Assembly (NCBI RefSeq): GCF_003858635.1
Contig: NZ_RQJO01000009.1
Coordinates: forward strand, 1,116,001 to 1,180,000
Length of the DNA: 64,000 nt
Direction: 5' to 3'
Source: Larkinella rosea
GTDB lineage: Bacteria > Bacteroidota > Bacteroidia > Cytophagales > Spirosomataceae
Both the position numbers and the translations under genes were made by a program. A model generated the notes under the pieces. That model saw only the letters and a list, made by a program, of their open reading frames with translations. It searched no databases and was not told the DNA's origin. This document shows positions 10,108-18,639 of this stretch, in pieces (within the stretch, counting starts at the first letter, position 1; each line of letters starts with the position of its first letter).

Positions 10108-10938
10108 ATGAGAAGATATAAATACATAGTGGCTTGTCTAGCGGTTTTGGCAATCGGATGGATTGTCGTGGCTTGTGATAAACAGGACTTCGACCGAACG
10201 TTTGAAGGACCTAATTTTGTGCGGTTTACCGATTCCTCGCTGACTTACAAAGAGAGTTACAGCAAAACGATTGCGGTGAAAGTTCACAATGCCGGTCCGC
10301 AACTGAATGAGCCCATTACGATTCATTACACCATCAGCGGCACCGCCCGCGAAGGCAAGGACTTTTCGATTGTAGGCACCAAAGGAACGGTCGTTATTCC
10401 GGCAAAACAGAGCTTCGGGGAGATCCAGGTCAAACTGATCAACAATGCCAATAACATTCTGGAAGCCCAAACCGTGTTGTTTACACTTACGGACGTGACT
10501 CCGGCAACTTTGCAGGTCGGATTTGGTAAAGAGGGGGCGCTGGGGAAGAAAATTACATTTACTATTCAGGACGACTGTCTTCTGAGTGGCACCTATACCG
10601 GTACATTACGCCTTGGAAACCAGTCGGTTTCGGTGCCGAATATCGATATTGTCAGCTCGGATTGCAAGACGTATACCGTAACCAACTGGAACATCGGTTT
10701 ATTTAGTCTGGAAGCGATCAAGGCGAAATTGACCTTTACGGACAATGGCGATAATTCGCTGACGATTCCGGTGCAGTCGAACCCGGAATTGGCAACGCCA
10801 CGCGATACAATTAATGGCAATGGTTCGTGGAATCCACAAAACCGTCAGATTACGCTGAATGTCCGGCTGAAAGTCCGGCCAGATGGCGCTACAAAAGATA
10901 GCGTGGTTACTTTGCCATTGACGTATGTTCCGCAATAA
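10108..10938 (+). CDS. Surface lipoprotein with Calx-beta/DUF4843-like domain
   Basis: A 276-residue lipoprotein. The ATG at 10108 gives a signal peptide with a lipobox (WIVVAC, then Asp-Lys); an in-frame TTG three codons upstream is less likely. Residues about 30-155 look like a Calx-beta or DUF4843-type beta-sandwich, with the ITIHYTISGTAREGKDF motif followed by a segment ending FTIQDDC. The second half is a separate beta-rich domain. Genes of this type often follow SusC/SusD pairs and encode accessory surface-binding proteins. It sits 56 bases after the SusD gene in the same direction and is probably co-transcribed. The ligand is unknown. Confidence 0.75.
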   Translation: MRRYKYIVACLAVLAIGWIVVACDKQDFDRTFEGPNFVRFTDSSLTYKESYSKTIAVKVHNAGPQLNEPITIHYTISGTAREGKDFSIVGTKGTVVIPAKQSFGEIQVKLINNANNILEAQTVLFTLTDVTPATLQVGFGKEGALGKKITFTIQDDCLLSGTYTGTLRLGNQSVSVPNIDIVSSDCKTYTVTNWNIGLFSLEAIKAKLTFTDNGDNSLTIPVQSNPELATPRDTINGNGSWNPQNRQITLNVRLKVRPDGATKDSVVTLPLTYVPQ

Positions 10939-11011
10939 CCGGAACGAATTGAAACCATGAACGAATTGTACTGCGGTTTTGAGTTATCCGTAGTCTGTAG
11001 ATACGATCGAT

Positions 11012-11500
11012 ATGAAAACATTACTACGATTTTTCGCCCTTTCAGTACCTGTCATGGCACTGTTCGCGGGTTGTACGGCTAAGTTGGAACCTCATCCGCT
11101 AACCTACACCCAAATTCTGACCGGGACGGAGAAAAAAGCCTGGCGCATGGTGTCATATCAGATTTTCGATAATGGCAAAACGGATGGCGTCCAGAGTGTT
11201 CAGACGCTGTTGCAACCCTGCGAAGCCGACGATCAGTTTGTGTTTTATGCGAATGCAGAACATAAATTTGAGTATACCAACGGAGCAACCAAATGTGATC
11301 CATCGGAGACGGATGTTATTTTTGAAGACTCCTGGACCCTGATCAATGGCAATGCTTCGCTGGAATTTGTGATTCCGGTTTTGGGTGGAAAATTCCCCTG
11401 GACCATTAAAAACCTAACGGAAACCTCGCTGACCGTCGAATACTATTTCCCGGATATCGAAGCCAGCTACCGGTTTACGTTTAATTCGACCACAAAATAA
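11012..11500 (+). CDS. Hypothetical lipoprotein of the SusC/SusD locus
   Basis: A 162-residue protein with a lipoprotein signal (residues 1-21, lipobox LFAGC followed by Thr). The mature part begins with a TYTQILTGTEKKAWRMVSY stretch and is rich in beta strands, ending in a Tyr/Phe-rich strand pair, which resembles small lipocalin-like lipoproteins found after SusD genes. No catalytic motif is visible. It lies between the Calx-beta lipoprotein and the metalloprotease, about 75 bases from each, and is probably part of the same transcription unit. Confidence 0.7.
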   Translation: MKTLLRFFALSVPVMALFAGCTAKLEPHPLTYTQILTGTEKKAWRMVSYQIFDNGKTDGVQSVQTLLQPCEADDQFVFYANAEHKFEYTNGATKCDPSETDVIFEDSWTLINGNASLEFVIPVLGGKFPWTIKNLTETSLTVEYYFPDIEASYRFTFNSTTK

Positions 11501-11578
11501 ATTAAGAACCGCGGTGTGGGTGTCTGTCTCCATTGATCGGATCACCGTGATTCGTACGAAGTAAACTGCCTTGTTTTT

Positions 11579-13990
11579 ATGTTTAAACGTATACTTTTTT
11601 CCGTAGCCACGCTGACTTGCGGGTTCCATTCAATGTTGGCGCAGCAAATTCCGTCCTGGCAGCAAATTGCGAATCAGGCGGCACGGGAACAATGCGCAAC
11701 CATGCAGATGGACAGCGCCCTTCGGGCCAAATTCCCCGAAATGGGCACGCGTGCCGCATTTGAGAAAACCCTCCAGGAACGAATTGAACAACTTCAGAAG
11801 CTCGAAAAAACCGGTCGGCTGGCAGATGCGATTCTGACCATTCCGGTGGTGGTGCACATTGTGCACGCGGGCGAAGCCGTCGGAACGGGTCGTAACATCA
11901 GCGAAGCGCAGGTCAAATCGCAGTTGGAAACCTTGAATGAAGATTTTCGCCGGAAAGCCGGAACGCGCGGCTTCAATGATAATCCGAACGGGGCCGATAT
12001 TGAAATTGAGTTCTGTCTTGCAGCGATCAATCCTACGGGCGGAACGATGGCAGAACGCGGGATTGATCGCGTCAATGGCGCGTCTAACTTTGGAAAATCG
12101 ACCTGGAGTAAAGCCGATATCGACGGCGTTTTAAAACCCAATACCTTTTGGGATTCCGAAAAATACTACAACATCTGGGTAGTTGACTTTGCTGCTTCCG
12201 ACGACCGGTTATTGGGTTATGCGCAGTTTCCGAGCCAGTCGACCCTGCCCGGTTTATCACCCAATTCGGGAGCTGGTAGCACCGACGGCGTTGTGATTCG
12301 GTACCAGTCTTTCGGAAATGCCGAGAAAGGCAATTTCCCGGTGATGCAGGCACCCTATAACCTGGGCCGGACGCTGACGCACGAAACCGGTCACTGGCTG
12401 GGTCTGATCCATATCTGGGGCGATGCCAACTGCGGGAACGACTTTGTGGACGATACACCAACGCAGGCTTCCGAAAGCCGGGGTTGCATGACCGGCCGGG
12501 TGAGTTGTGGAAGCACCAACATGGTCGAAAACTACATGGATTATTCCGACGATGGCTGTTTTAACATCTTTACCCGGGGACAGAAAACCCGGATGCGGGC
12601 AGTGATGCAGGTGGCCGTTCGGCGGGCAAATTTGGTAAACTCCAACGTCTGCGGAACCTCAGTGGTTACTCGCCCCGTGTCGAATTTCCGAGCTGAAAAC
12701 CTGAAAATTCTACTGGGTGGACAGGTTCGTTTCACCGACCTTTCGACCAATTTCCCGACAAGCTGGAACTGGACTTTTGAAGGCGGAACGCCCGCAACCT
12801 CAAACGAACAGAACCCGGTTGTTATCTATTCCCAGCCGGGGAAATTCAAAGTAACGCTGGTGACGACAAATAGCGCCGGAACCTCGACGCCGGTTGTAAA
12901 AGAGCAGTACATCGAAGTGTTAAATGTGGGCTTGTGCGCCGATCAGACCAACTTTAGCGGTACAAGAACCGTATTGCGGCAACCGGGAGGAACCGGGTAT
13001 GTAGCCGGACAAAACAGCCGGAAAACCAAAGCCATTTCGGAGTTTTTCGATAACTCGTTGAGCTATAATAACATGAATGGTGCGTCGTTGCGGTTTGGAG
13101 TTGCGAAAGCGGCTGCCGGAGCTCAGACGCAATCCATAGTAACCGTCACCGTCTGGAACGCCCGCGGTTTCCAAAATGGACCGGGAGCGATTCTGGAAAC
13201 AAAAGACGTACCACTCCGGACCATTCTGGATGATGTCGCCAATAACCGTGCAACCGATATCGTCTTTGAACGGAATGTGCCTTTGAGCGGTTTGCCGTTC
13301 CATATTGGTATTCAGTTAACCTATGCAGCCGGTGATACGGTGGCGCTGACGACGACGAAAGACGGCGAATCGCTGAACGGGACCTCCTGGGAGCAAAATG
13401 CCGCCGGCGAATGGGATCGCTACCGGGTTCGTCAGGGTCTGAACGTCTCGCACGAGATTATTGCGCACGTGGGGATGAAACCGTCCGTACAAGTCACGGC
13501 TTCTTCGCAGTTTGTATTGCCCGGCGAGCCTGTAACGCTGAATGCCCGGGGGGCTAGCATCTTTAGCTGGACGGGTCAGAATCTGAGCAGTACGCTGGGG
13601 GCTCAGGTGATTGCCCGACCCACTCAAACCACTTCCTATACGGTTACCGGTTCAGGTCTGGATCTTTGCAGTACAACGGCAACAGCCCGGATTTTTGTGC
13701 AGCCGGGTACGATTACCGAAGTGCCCACGGCAGTACCGGATCAGGCTCTGACGATCACACCCAACCCCAGCGACGGGCTTACCACACTTTCGTTCCGAAA
13801 TACATCGCGGGGGTTGACGACACTCTCCGTGCGGAACGTGGCTGGAATGGAAGTTCTGAAACAACAGTTCCAGAAAACAGACGATGGGTTTGAACGAAGT
13901 CTCGACCTTCGTACGATGCCCAGCGGCCTTTATATTATTGAAGTCCGGGTTGGGACGCAGGTGGTGCGGAAGAAGGTTGTGAAATACTAG
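11579..13990 (+). CDS. Secreted M43 (pappalysin-type) zinc metalloprotease with PKD and T9SS sorting domains
   Basis: An 803-residue secreted endopeptidase. It has a signal peptide (about 1-22, ending MLAQ), a propeptide region to about residue 85, and a metalloprotease domain with the zinc motif HETGHWLGLIH (His268, Glu269, His272, His278) and a downstream Met-turn in NYMDYSDDGC. A PKD domain follows (about 370-450, with SWNWTFEGGTP), then a beta-rich region. The last 75 residues form a type IX secretion sorting domain (ITPNPSDGLTTLSF start, MPSGLYIIEV, C-terminal KKVVKY). Placed right after the SusC/SusD locus, it could release peptides that the SusC proteins import. The protease and sorting-domain calls are firm; the substrate is inferred. 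Confidence 0.93.
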   Translation: MFKRILFSVATLTCGFHSMLAQQIPSWQQIANQAAREQCATMQMDSALRAKFPEMGTRAAFEKTLQERIEQLQKLEKTGRLADAILTIPVVVHIVHAGEAVGTGRNISEAQVKSQLETLNEDFRRKAGTRGFNDNPNGADIEIEFCLAAINPTGGTMAERGIDRVNGASNFGKSTWSKADIDGVLKPNTFWDSEKYYNIWVVDFAASDDRLLGYAQFPSQSTLPGLSPNSGAGSTDGVVIRYQSFGNAEKGNFPVMQAPYNLGRTLTHETGHWLGLIHIWGDANCGNDFVDDTPTQASESRGCMTGRVSCGSTNMVENYMDYSDDGCFNIFTRGQKTRMRAVMQVAVRRANLVNSNVCGTSVVTRPVSNFRAENLKILLGGQVRFTDLSTNFPTSWNWTFEGGTPATSNEQNPVVIYSQPGKFKVTLVTTNSAGTSTPVVKEQYIEVLNVGLCADQTNFSGTRTVLRQPGGTGYVAGQNSRKTKAISEFFDNSLSYNNMNGASLRFGVAKAAAGAQTQSIVTVTVWNARGFQNGPGAILETKDVPLRTILDDVANNRATDIVFERNVPLSGLPFHIGIQLTYAAGDTVALTTTKDGESLNGTSWEQNAAGEWDRYRVRQGLNVSHEIIAHVGMKPSVQVTASSQFVLPGEPVTLNARGASIFSWTGQNLSSTLGAQVIARPTQTTSYTVTGSGLDLCSTTATARIFVQPGTITEVPTAVPDQALTITPNPSDGLTTLSFRNTSRGLTTLSVRNVAGMEVLKQQFQKTDDGFERSLDLRTMPSGLYIIEVRVGTQVVRKKVVKY

Positions 13991-14010
13991 AAAAAGACCG
14001 TGTTAGTCGT

Positions 14011-14032
14011 AAAACCGCTGGCAGGGTTTTTT
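14011..14032 (+). terminator. Candidate terminator after the metalloprotease
   Basis: AAAACC and GGTTTT arms around a short GC-rich loop, followed by a T-run (14027-14032), 20 bases after the stop codon. The stem is short. The gene on the other strand ends at 14042, so it may serve both directions. Confidence 0.5.
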
Positions 14033-14041
14033 GGGAGGAAG

Positions 14042-14842
14042 TTAGGTGATCGATAGCCATCGATCACCTTCGCGTTTCCATTTGTCATTGACTTTTCGGG
14101 CGAACACAACGCCGTATTTGTACACGGAATAACCCCGCATTTCGTAGAGATAACACGCCAGGGTTTTATCCGTAGAAAACGCAACATGTGAAATGCTCAA
14201 GGTTCCCAGTTTTCGATACGGGAAAAGTAGAATTTTCTCATCTGCAACAGCGTGTAATTCCAGCCAGGAAGGTGTGTTAAACGCATAGATGTTATACGTA
14301 TCAGTTGCCGGAAATCTTTCCCAATCCTTCCAAATCACATCATCTGGACCTGGTTCCGGTAGTTTATCAAGTGGTAAGGAATCTATTTTGGGCGGAAAAT
14401 TCGTAATCCGGAATTCCAGCAATTTGTGAAAAACCGTTCGGTATAAAGTATCGATTCCATGAAACCGGGAGTTCCAATCGGCGCTCATTTGTTCAACCCG
14501 TTTGTCAAAATGTTGTTCGGGTGGCATAAATACGCCAGACATAAAGCCAACCCAGACCGGTTCTCCTTCCAGACCCTGACTCATGATTCCACGATAGGGA
14601 GAATCCCAGTTTGGCATAGGTTCTGAGGGATCAAGATACCGCAACGTTTGGTTGATGACGGAGATTTCGTTTGCAACCCGATTCGAATCGGCGAAGGTCA
14701 ATGCTGGTTTCGTTGAAGCGTTATTTTTTTTCTGTTTGCAGGAAATAAGCTGATGGAGAAGAAGGCTAACCAGGCAGATTAAAAGCAAAGGCGGTTTTTC
14801 GACTTGTACTTCTGCCGGATTTGTCGAGCTATATATTCCCAA
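14042..14842 (-). CDS. Hypothetical lipoprotein
   Basis: A protein of up to 266 residues, not recognised. A hydrophobic stretch ending in a lipobox-like LISC (then Lys-Gln-Lys-Lys) suggests a lipoprotein. No ATG precedes it in frame; the only upstream start candidate is a TTG at 14842. An overlapping frame starting with ATG at 14865 encodes MADKLTRVWEYIARQ and would join this gene if one extra A were present in the A-run near 14800, so the 5' end may be frameshifted. The C-terminal part (YGVVFARKVNDKWKREGDRW) vaguely resembles the ends of neighbouring small lipoproteins. It is followed by the terminator it shares with the metalloprotease. Confidence 0.6.
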   Translation of the reverse strand: MGIYSSTNPAEVQVEKPPLLLICLVSLLLHQLISCKQKKNNASTKPALTFADSNRVANEISVINQTLRYLDPSEPMPNWDSPYRGIMSQGLEGEPVWVGFMSGVFMPPEQHFDKRVEQMSADWNSRFHGIDTLYRTVFHKLLEFRITNFPPKIDSLPLDKLPEPGPDDVIWKDWERFPATDTYNIYAFNTPSWLELHAVADEKILLFPYRKLGTLSISHVAFSTDKTLACYLYEMRGYSVYKYGVVFARKVNDKWKREGDRWLSIT

Positions 14843-14907
14843 ACACGCGTCAGTTTATCTGCCATTTTTCAGTCGATTTTATTCAGCGGTCAGGCGGGTA
14901 TTCTATT

Positions 14908-15036
14908 TTATAGTGTTTGCAGAACCGTGTTCGTGTCCTTCTTGCTCAGTTGGTAAGCAACTTCTTGTTTTGAGTGGCCACAGGAAGTTATAAGCAACCC
15001 CAAAACCGCTACTACCAGATACCGTAGTTTAGCCAT
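14908..15036 (-). CDS. Very small putative lipoprotein (42 residues)
   Basis: An ATG at 15036 opens a 42-codon frame. The first 19 residues are a textbook lipoprotein signal (basic n-region MAKLR, hydrophobic core, lipobox LITSC, then Gly), and a 23-residue mature part follows (SKQEVAYQLSKKDTNTVLQT region). Small lysis- or entericidin-like lipoproteins have this architecture, but no specific family is recognised. It sits between two hypothetical genes on the same strand. The signal peptide makes coding likely despite the short length. Confidence 0.55.
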   Translation of the reverse strand: MAKLRYLVVAVLGLLITSCGHSKQEVAYQLSKKDTNTVLQTL

Positions 15037-15069
15037 GACTGCTATGAAATCGTGAACTTGGAGTGCAAA

Positions 15070-15846
15070 TTAACTATTGAAAATTTCCACCCTCTGGATT
15101 CTCCAGGCTGGATCATTGAATTCGTTCAGGGCAAGTTTTAATCCTTCAACACCCGCCGAACCCATATCGATCCGAAAAACGTATTCGCCATCTTCTTCCC
15201 GATCAAAGTAAAACTGATGGAGGTATCCTTTTGTGCGGCTGATATCCTGATCGGCCTGTTGATTCCATTGTTCTTGCAAAAAGCCGAACCGTTCGGCCAA
15301 CCTCTCAACAATTGTCGAATCCTTCAATTGGACATAAAATTCCAAATCCTGACTTTCGATTCCGGATTCAACCACCAGCGTATAGGTAAGGCTCAATCCC
15401 AATCGTTTTGCCACATCCGGTTTTTTCTGACTTTCCTCGGGAAAAACCGGTAAAGACAGTTCAAGCCATTTAAATTCTATCTCATCTTCTGTCACGTCAT
15501 CTTCTGGTTTGATTAATCGATCTTGGTTTTTAGATCGCCAGCCAATGAGGCAATTTCCCCAATAAGTTGGCTTTTGTACCTCTATTCGTGCTTTTAAAGT
15601 AGCAGTGAGTTCGGCGGGTAAATATATTAAATCATCAGGGTCTACTATATTCATAAAAAGAACATCAAAATCGTTGCCTGTGATTTCGGTATATTCTTTT
15701 CTAAGAGCATTATTCATGTTTTTTAGAAAAGATTTACTCGGATTATAACCAAAGTCGAAACCATTTAACCACCTGAATTCCCGTTTATCCATTAGTCTTG
15801 AAGTATGGGTTGGGATACTGTTCATATCTAAGAAGATGCGATGCAT
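15070..15846 (-). CDS. Hypothetical protein
   Basis: A 258-residue protein without signal peptide, membrane segment or recognised motif. It is acidic and rich in Glu, Asp, Leu and aromatic residues, with predicted mixed alpha/beta content. Starts at 15846, 15822 (MNSIPT) or 15792 (MDKREF) are all possible. It lies in an AT-rich run of - strand genes of unknown function that includes small lipoproteins, a context also seen for immunity proteins, but there is no toxin gene nearby to support that. Function unknown. Confidence 0.65.
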   Translation of the reverse strand: MHRIFLDMNSIPTHTSRLMDKREFRWLNGFDFGYNPSKSFLKNMNNALRKEYTEITGNDFDVLFMNIVDPDDLIYLPAELTATLKARIEVQKPTYWGNCLIGWRSKNQDRLIKPEDDVTEDEIEFKWLELSLPVFPEESQKKPDVAKRLGLSLTYTLVVESGIESQDLEFYVQLKDSTIVERLAERFGFLQEQWNQQADQDISRTKGYLHQFYFDREEDGEYVFRIDMGSAGVEGLKLALNEFNDPAWRIQRVEIFNS

Positions 15847-15892
15847 TAGATTGTTGTCTACTAACTAAATATTAAAATTTTCAAAAAATATT

Positions 15893-16396
15893 TTAAATTC
15901 TTCCTATAATACGCTTGCTGATTATCCATTTGTTATCGACTCTATCGACAAGAAAATCAGCTGTAACTCCTATTCCATAAAATACCAGAACGACTCTTGC
16001 CTGATTTGTTGAAATTCTTTTGAACAGATTGACTACACCAAAAAAACGGGCTGCTTTTGGATCATCGGAAAAGTAATAGTAAGAAGAGTCATAGCTGACA
16101 ATGAGCGTATGTTGACCTCGGAACATTATATCATAATCAGATTTGACAATATCATTTCGTACTAATTTTAACTTTCTTCCTGGAAAAGCGAGTTGAAATA
16201 TTGAATCAAGTTTTACATCTTCCAGGGCTGTTTGGATAATTGCAATTGTGTCTTCTTTTGCGAAAAATCCTGTATTGAATTCTCCATTTTTCTGGTGACA
16301 TGAGTTTATAAGAACTGAAGTACAAAATAACAATCCGAACAAAAATTTCCCAAATTCGAATCTATTACACAAGAAAATCTTATAATTGATCATCAT
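15893..16396 (-). CDS. Hypothetical lipoprotein, paralogue of the fragment at 16900-17046
   Basis: A 167-residue protein with a lipoprotein signal (hydrophobic stretch ending LINSC, Cys33, then His-Gln-Lys). The mature domain is a mix of helices and strands ending in VFYGIGVTADFLVDRVDNKW, which suggests a small periplasmic alpha/beta fold. The last 45 residues match a truncated copy about 500 bases upstream on the same strand. Its start overlaps the 3' end of the membrane-protein gene (16380-16820) by 17 bases, so the two are probably co-expressed. Base composition is visibly more AT-rich than the flanking genes, suggesting acquisition by transfer. Function unknown. Confidence 0.7.
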   Translation of the reverse strand: MMINYKIFLCNRFEFGKFLFGLLFCTSVLINSCHQKNGEFNTGFFAKEDTIAIIQTALEDVKLDSIFQLAFPGRKLKLVRNDIVKSDYDIMFRGQHTLIVSYDSSYYYFSDDPKAARFFGVVNLFKRISTNQARVVLVFYGIGVTADFLVDRVDNKWIISKRIIGRI

Positions 16397-16820
16397 AATG
16401 CCAGGCTTTATAAAGAAACGCTAATGAACTTACTAAAAATAGGGTAGCGGGAATATAGTACCAGGCACTTCGACTGTCTATTAAAATTTGAAAGTTGTTT
16501 CTCAAGAACAAAATGCAACCTTGATGAATTATTATGCACCAGAGTATAACCGTAAATAGTATTAGTGATATATTTCTGAAATACTTTTTTCTGAACAAGA
16601 GCACCCAAAAATAGAGACAACCTACGAGCGGTATAATATAAAATAATTTCCAGGAAAACGGCACAACAAATAAACTTATCATACTCCACATAATAATAGG
16701 CAAATTCCATTTTGTATCATCATAATGAACAAAGGTAAATGAGGATGCTACTATGAAATTAAGCATCCAAATGACCCACGATTTGGCTGAATTTTTAAAT
16801 GTAATCCAAAACAAATTCAT
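16380..16820 (-). CDS. Hypothetical membrane protein with about four transmembrane segments
   Basis: A 146-residue, strongly hydrophobic protein. Transmembrane segments are visible at about residues 13-32, 41-75 (probably two), 83-105 and 118-138. No family motif is recognised. It overlaps the lipoprotein gene that follows by 17 bases. The gene is AT-rich like its neighbours. It may be an inner-membrane partner of the lipoprotein; that is inferred only from the overlap. Confidence 0.65.
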   Translation of the reverse strand: MNLFWITFKNSAKSWVIWMLNFIVASSFTFVHYDDTKWNLPIIMWSMISLFVVPFSWKLFYIIPLVGCLYFWVLLFRKKYFRNISLILFTVILWCIIIHQGCILFLRNNFQILIDSRSAWYYIPATLFLVSSLAFLYKAWHYDDQL

Positions 16821-16899
16821 AGTTATTTTTTATTGCAAAGCGTACTCAATTGAGAAATTACATAAAATTCATCTTTAAATTATATTTCCTTAAATTTTG

Positions 16900-17046
16900 T
16901 TAGAACTTGCCATATACTCGTTTGGTTATCTGCCAGTTGGCGTTGAATTTTGTGACCGTAAAATCGGCCGTTAAACCGGTTCCCCGAAACAATAATGTAA
17001 TGGCTACCAATCGAAATAGAATTCTGTTCAGTAAATGCTTGATCAT
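16900..17046 (-). pseudogene. Truncated duplicate of the 15893-16396 lipoprotein C-terminus
   Basis: An ATG at 17046 opens a 48-codon frame whose product (containing GTGLTADFTVTKFNANWQIT and ending KRVYGKF) aligns with the last 45 residues of the lipoprotein at 15893-16396 (GIGVTADFLVDRVDNKWIIS, ending KRIIGRI). The signal peptide and the first two thirds of the domain are missing. This looks like the 3' remnant of a tandem duplicate. Confidence 0.6.
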
Positions 17047-17338
17047 GGTGTGCAACTAGTAGTATGAGCAAGCAATTATAAGACACTAGGAATTGTATTG
17101 ACAACTATTTATTGAAAAATAGTTGTCATGTTTTGTTATATAAAATATTGGTAACATTATGAAAATTAACAGCTGTTGGAATATTAGTAACAAAAAGTTA
17201 ATCAGTAATGAAGTTAATTATCCAACTGAGTGTCAATTTTTTGAATTGAGTTATAAGGGAATGGAGGAGAAATATCGTGAAGGAGTTAGAAAACCGCTGT
17301 CAGAGCCTAAAGGCCGCTGACAGGGTTTTTTCAGAATT
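17047..17338. other. AT-rich intergenic region
   Basis: No coding sequence is apparent. The region is strongly AT-rich and could hold the promoter for the - strand genes below it. It ends in the terminator hairpin at 17291-17330. Confidence 0.4.
17291..17330 (-). terminator. Terminator of the Tat-exported isomerase-like gene
   Basis: AAACCGCTGTCAG (17291-17303) pairs with CTGACAGGGTTTT (17317 onward) around a loop of about 13 bases, with the CTGTCAG/CTGACAG core perfect. In the - direction it lies just past the stop codon at 17339 and ends in CGGTTTT. Confidence 0.65.
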
Positions 17339-18175
17339 TCAATAATTCAATTTCGCCAAATAATTGAAATCATACGTGGCACTTTCGAGGGCGGTTTTGG
17401 GGTATTCTTCCTGCTCGACAAAGAAGTATTTCATGCCGGATTTGTCGATGTTTTTCAACATTTTCACAATGTCGATCTGGCCTTTGCCAAATTCGGTGCT
17501 TTCCTTCTTGACTTTGTCCATGTCTTTCAGGTGCCAGAGCGGGAAACGGCCGGGGTACTTGGCGAAATAAGCCAGCGGATCGTTACCGGTCAGCACCGCC
17601 CAGCCGAGGTCCATTTCCATTTTGACCAGATTTTTATCCGATTTCTCCACCAGAATGTCGTACAGCGGTTTGCCGTCTTTCTTTTCAAACTCGTAATCGT
17701 GGTTGTGGTAAGCGAACACCAGATTGGCTTTCTTACAATCTTCGGCGGCTTTCGAAAACAGATCGGCGCAGCGCTGGTAGTTGGCAACGGTTTGTCCTTC
17801 CGACGGCAGCGACGAGCACACCAGGTAACTTTGCCCGGCTTCGGCGGCCATATCCACCGATTTTTTCCAATCCTTGTCGATGTGAACGTGGCCGCTGCGG
17901 ACGTTCATGCCCAGATCGTGGGCGATTTTTTTGATTTCCTTCGGCTGTAAACCGTAAAAATTTCCTTTGTCACTGCGGGCCGATTCCAGCTCTTTGTAAC
18001 CAATTTTAGCCAGTTTTTTCAGCGTACCCGCAGCATCGGCCAGCATCTCCTTCCGGACCGTATACAATTGAATGCCCACGTTTTTTACTTTGGCCGCTTC
18101 CGAAAAAGTGGGGTATAAAAGCGCACCGGCCGCCAGACTACCGGTTGTTTTCAGAAAATCTCGTCTTGTTGTCAT
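17339..18175 (-). CDS. Sugar phosphate isomerase/epimerase family protein, Tat-exported
   Basis: A 278-residue xylose-isomerase-like TIM-barrel protein (AP endonuclease family 2 fold). The N-terminus carries a twin-arginine signal (TTRRDFLKTTGSLAAGALL), indicating folded export to the periplasm. Barrel motifs are visible in order: NVGIQLYTVRKEM (strand 1), FAYHNHDYEFE, a KMEMDLGW metal-ligand strand, LWHLKDMD and YFFVEQEEYP, i.e. the usual Glu/His/Asp metal-binding set. Family members isomerise or epimerise sugars or cleave modified sugars; in this phylum they are often tied to inositol or keto-sugar use. A second member is at 30327-31184. It is monocistronic with its own terminator. Confidence 0.9.
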   Translation of the reverse strand: MTTRRDFLKTTGSLAAGALLYPTFSEAAKVKNVGIQLYTVRKEMLADAAGTLKKLAKIGYKELESARSDKGNFYGLQPKEIKKIAHDLGMNVRSGHVHIDKDWKKSVDMAAEAGQSYLVCSSLPSEGQTVANYQRCADLFSKAAEDCKKANLVFAYHNHDYEFEKKDGKPLYDILVEKSDKNLVKMEMDLGWAVLTGNDPLAYFAKYPGRFPLWHLKDMDKVKKESTEFGKGQIDIVKMLKNIDKSGMKYFFVEQEEYPKTALESATYDFNYLAKLNY

Positions 18176-18639
18176 ACAGTTTAATGAGCAGGGATTGATT
18201 CAGTGAACAAAGGATTCATTTCGAAAAGTCTACTAGCTGGGGCGCAAAAGGGCTTGTTTACCACGTTTTAAACCCAAAACACCGCCAGACCGATCAGCAC
18301 AAAACCGCAAAGACGACATACACCATCCGGCCAACGACTTCCTGAATCACTTTAACTGAAAAACACTGAATAGGTACGAACCAATACGGTTGGCCGGAAC
18401 CGACTAATCAGAATCACTTTCTACAACGATTCACTTGTGTAAAGCAGGTGTCCATACCAGGCAGTGGTCATGAACCGGTCGGAAAAAATCAATAAATCCA
18501 CACTATGCAAGATGGATTTAAAGAGGCAAAGGCGCGGTTTTTTCAGATTAAAACGGTTTTCCGGGAATGTCATTGTAAATCTGTGGGAAGTCTTTGTGGA
18601 AACCATAAACCACCGGGCTTTTTTTGGGTTAATGATAGC
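18176..18639. other. Intergenic region with small membrane-protein remnant
   Basis: No intact gene is visible. Around 18275-18350 on the - strand, a hydrophobic stretch (VIQEVVGRMVYVVFAVL) is interrupted by a TGA and continues in another frame as VLIGLAVFWV and a stop, so it may be a frameshifted small membrane protein. The rest is apparently non-coding. The upstream part of the endonuclease III frame (18505-18639) is open but does not resemble the family. Confidence 0.3.
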
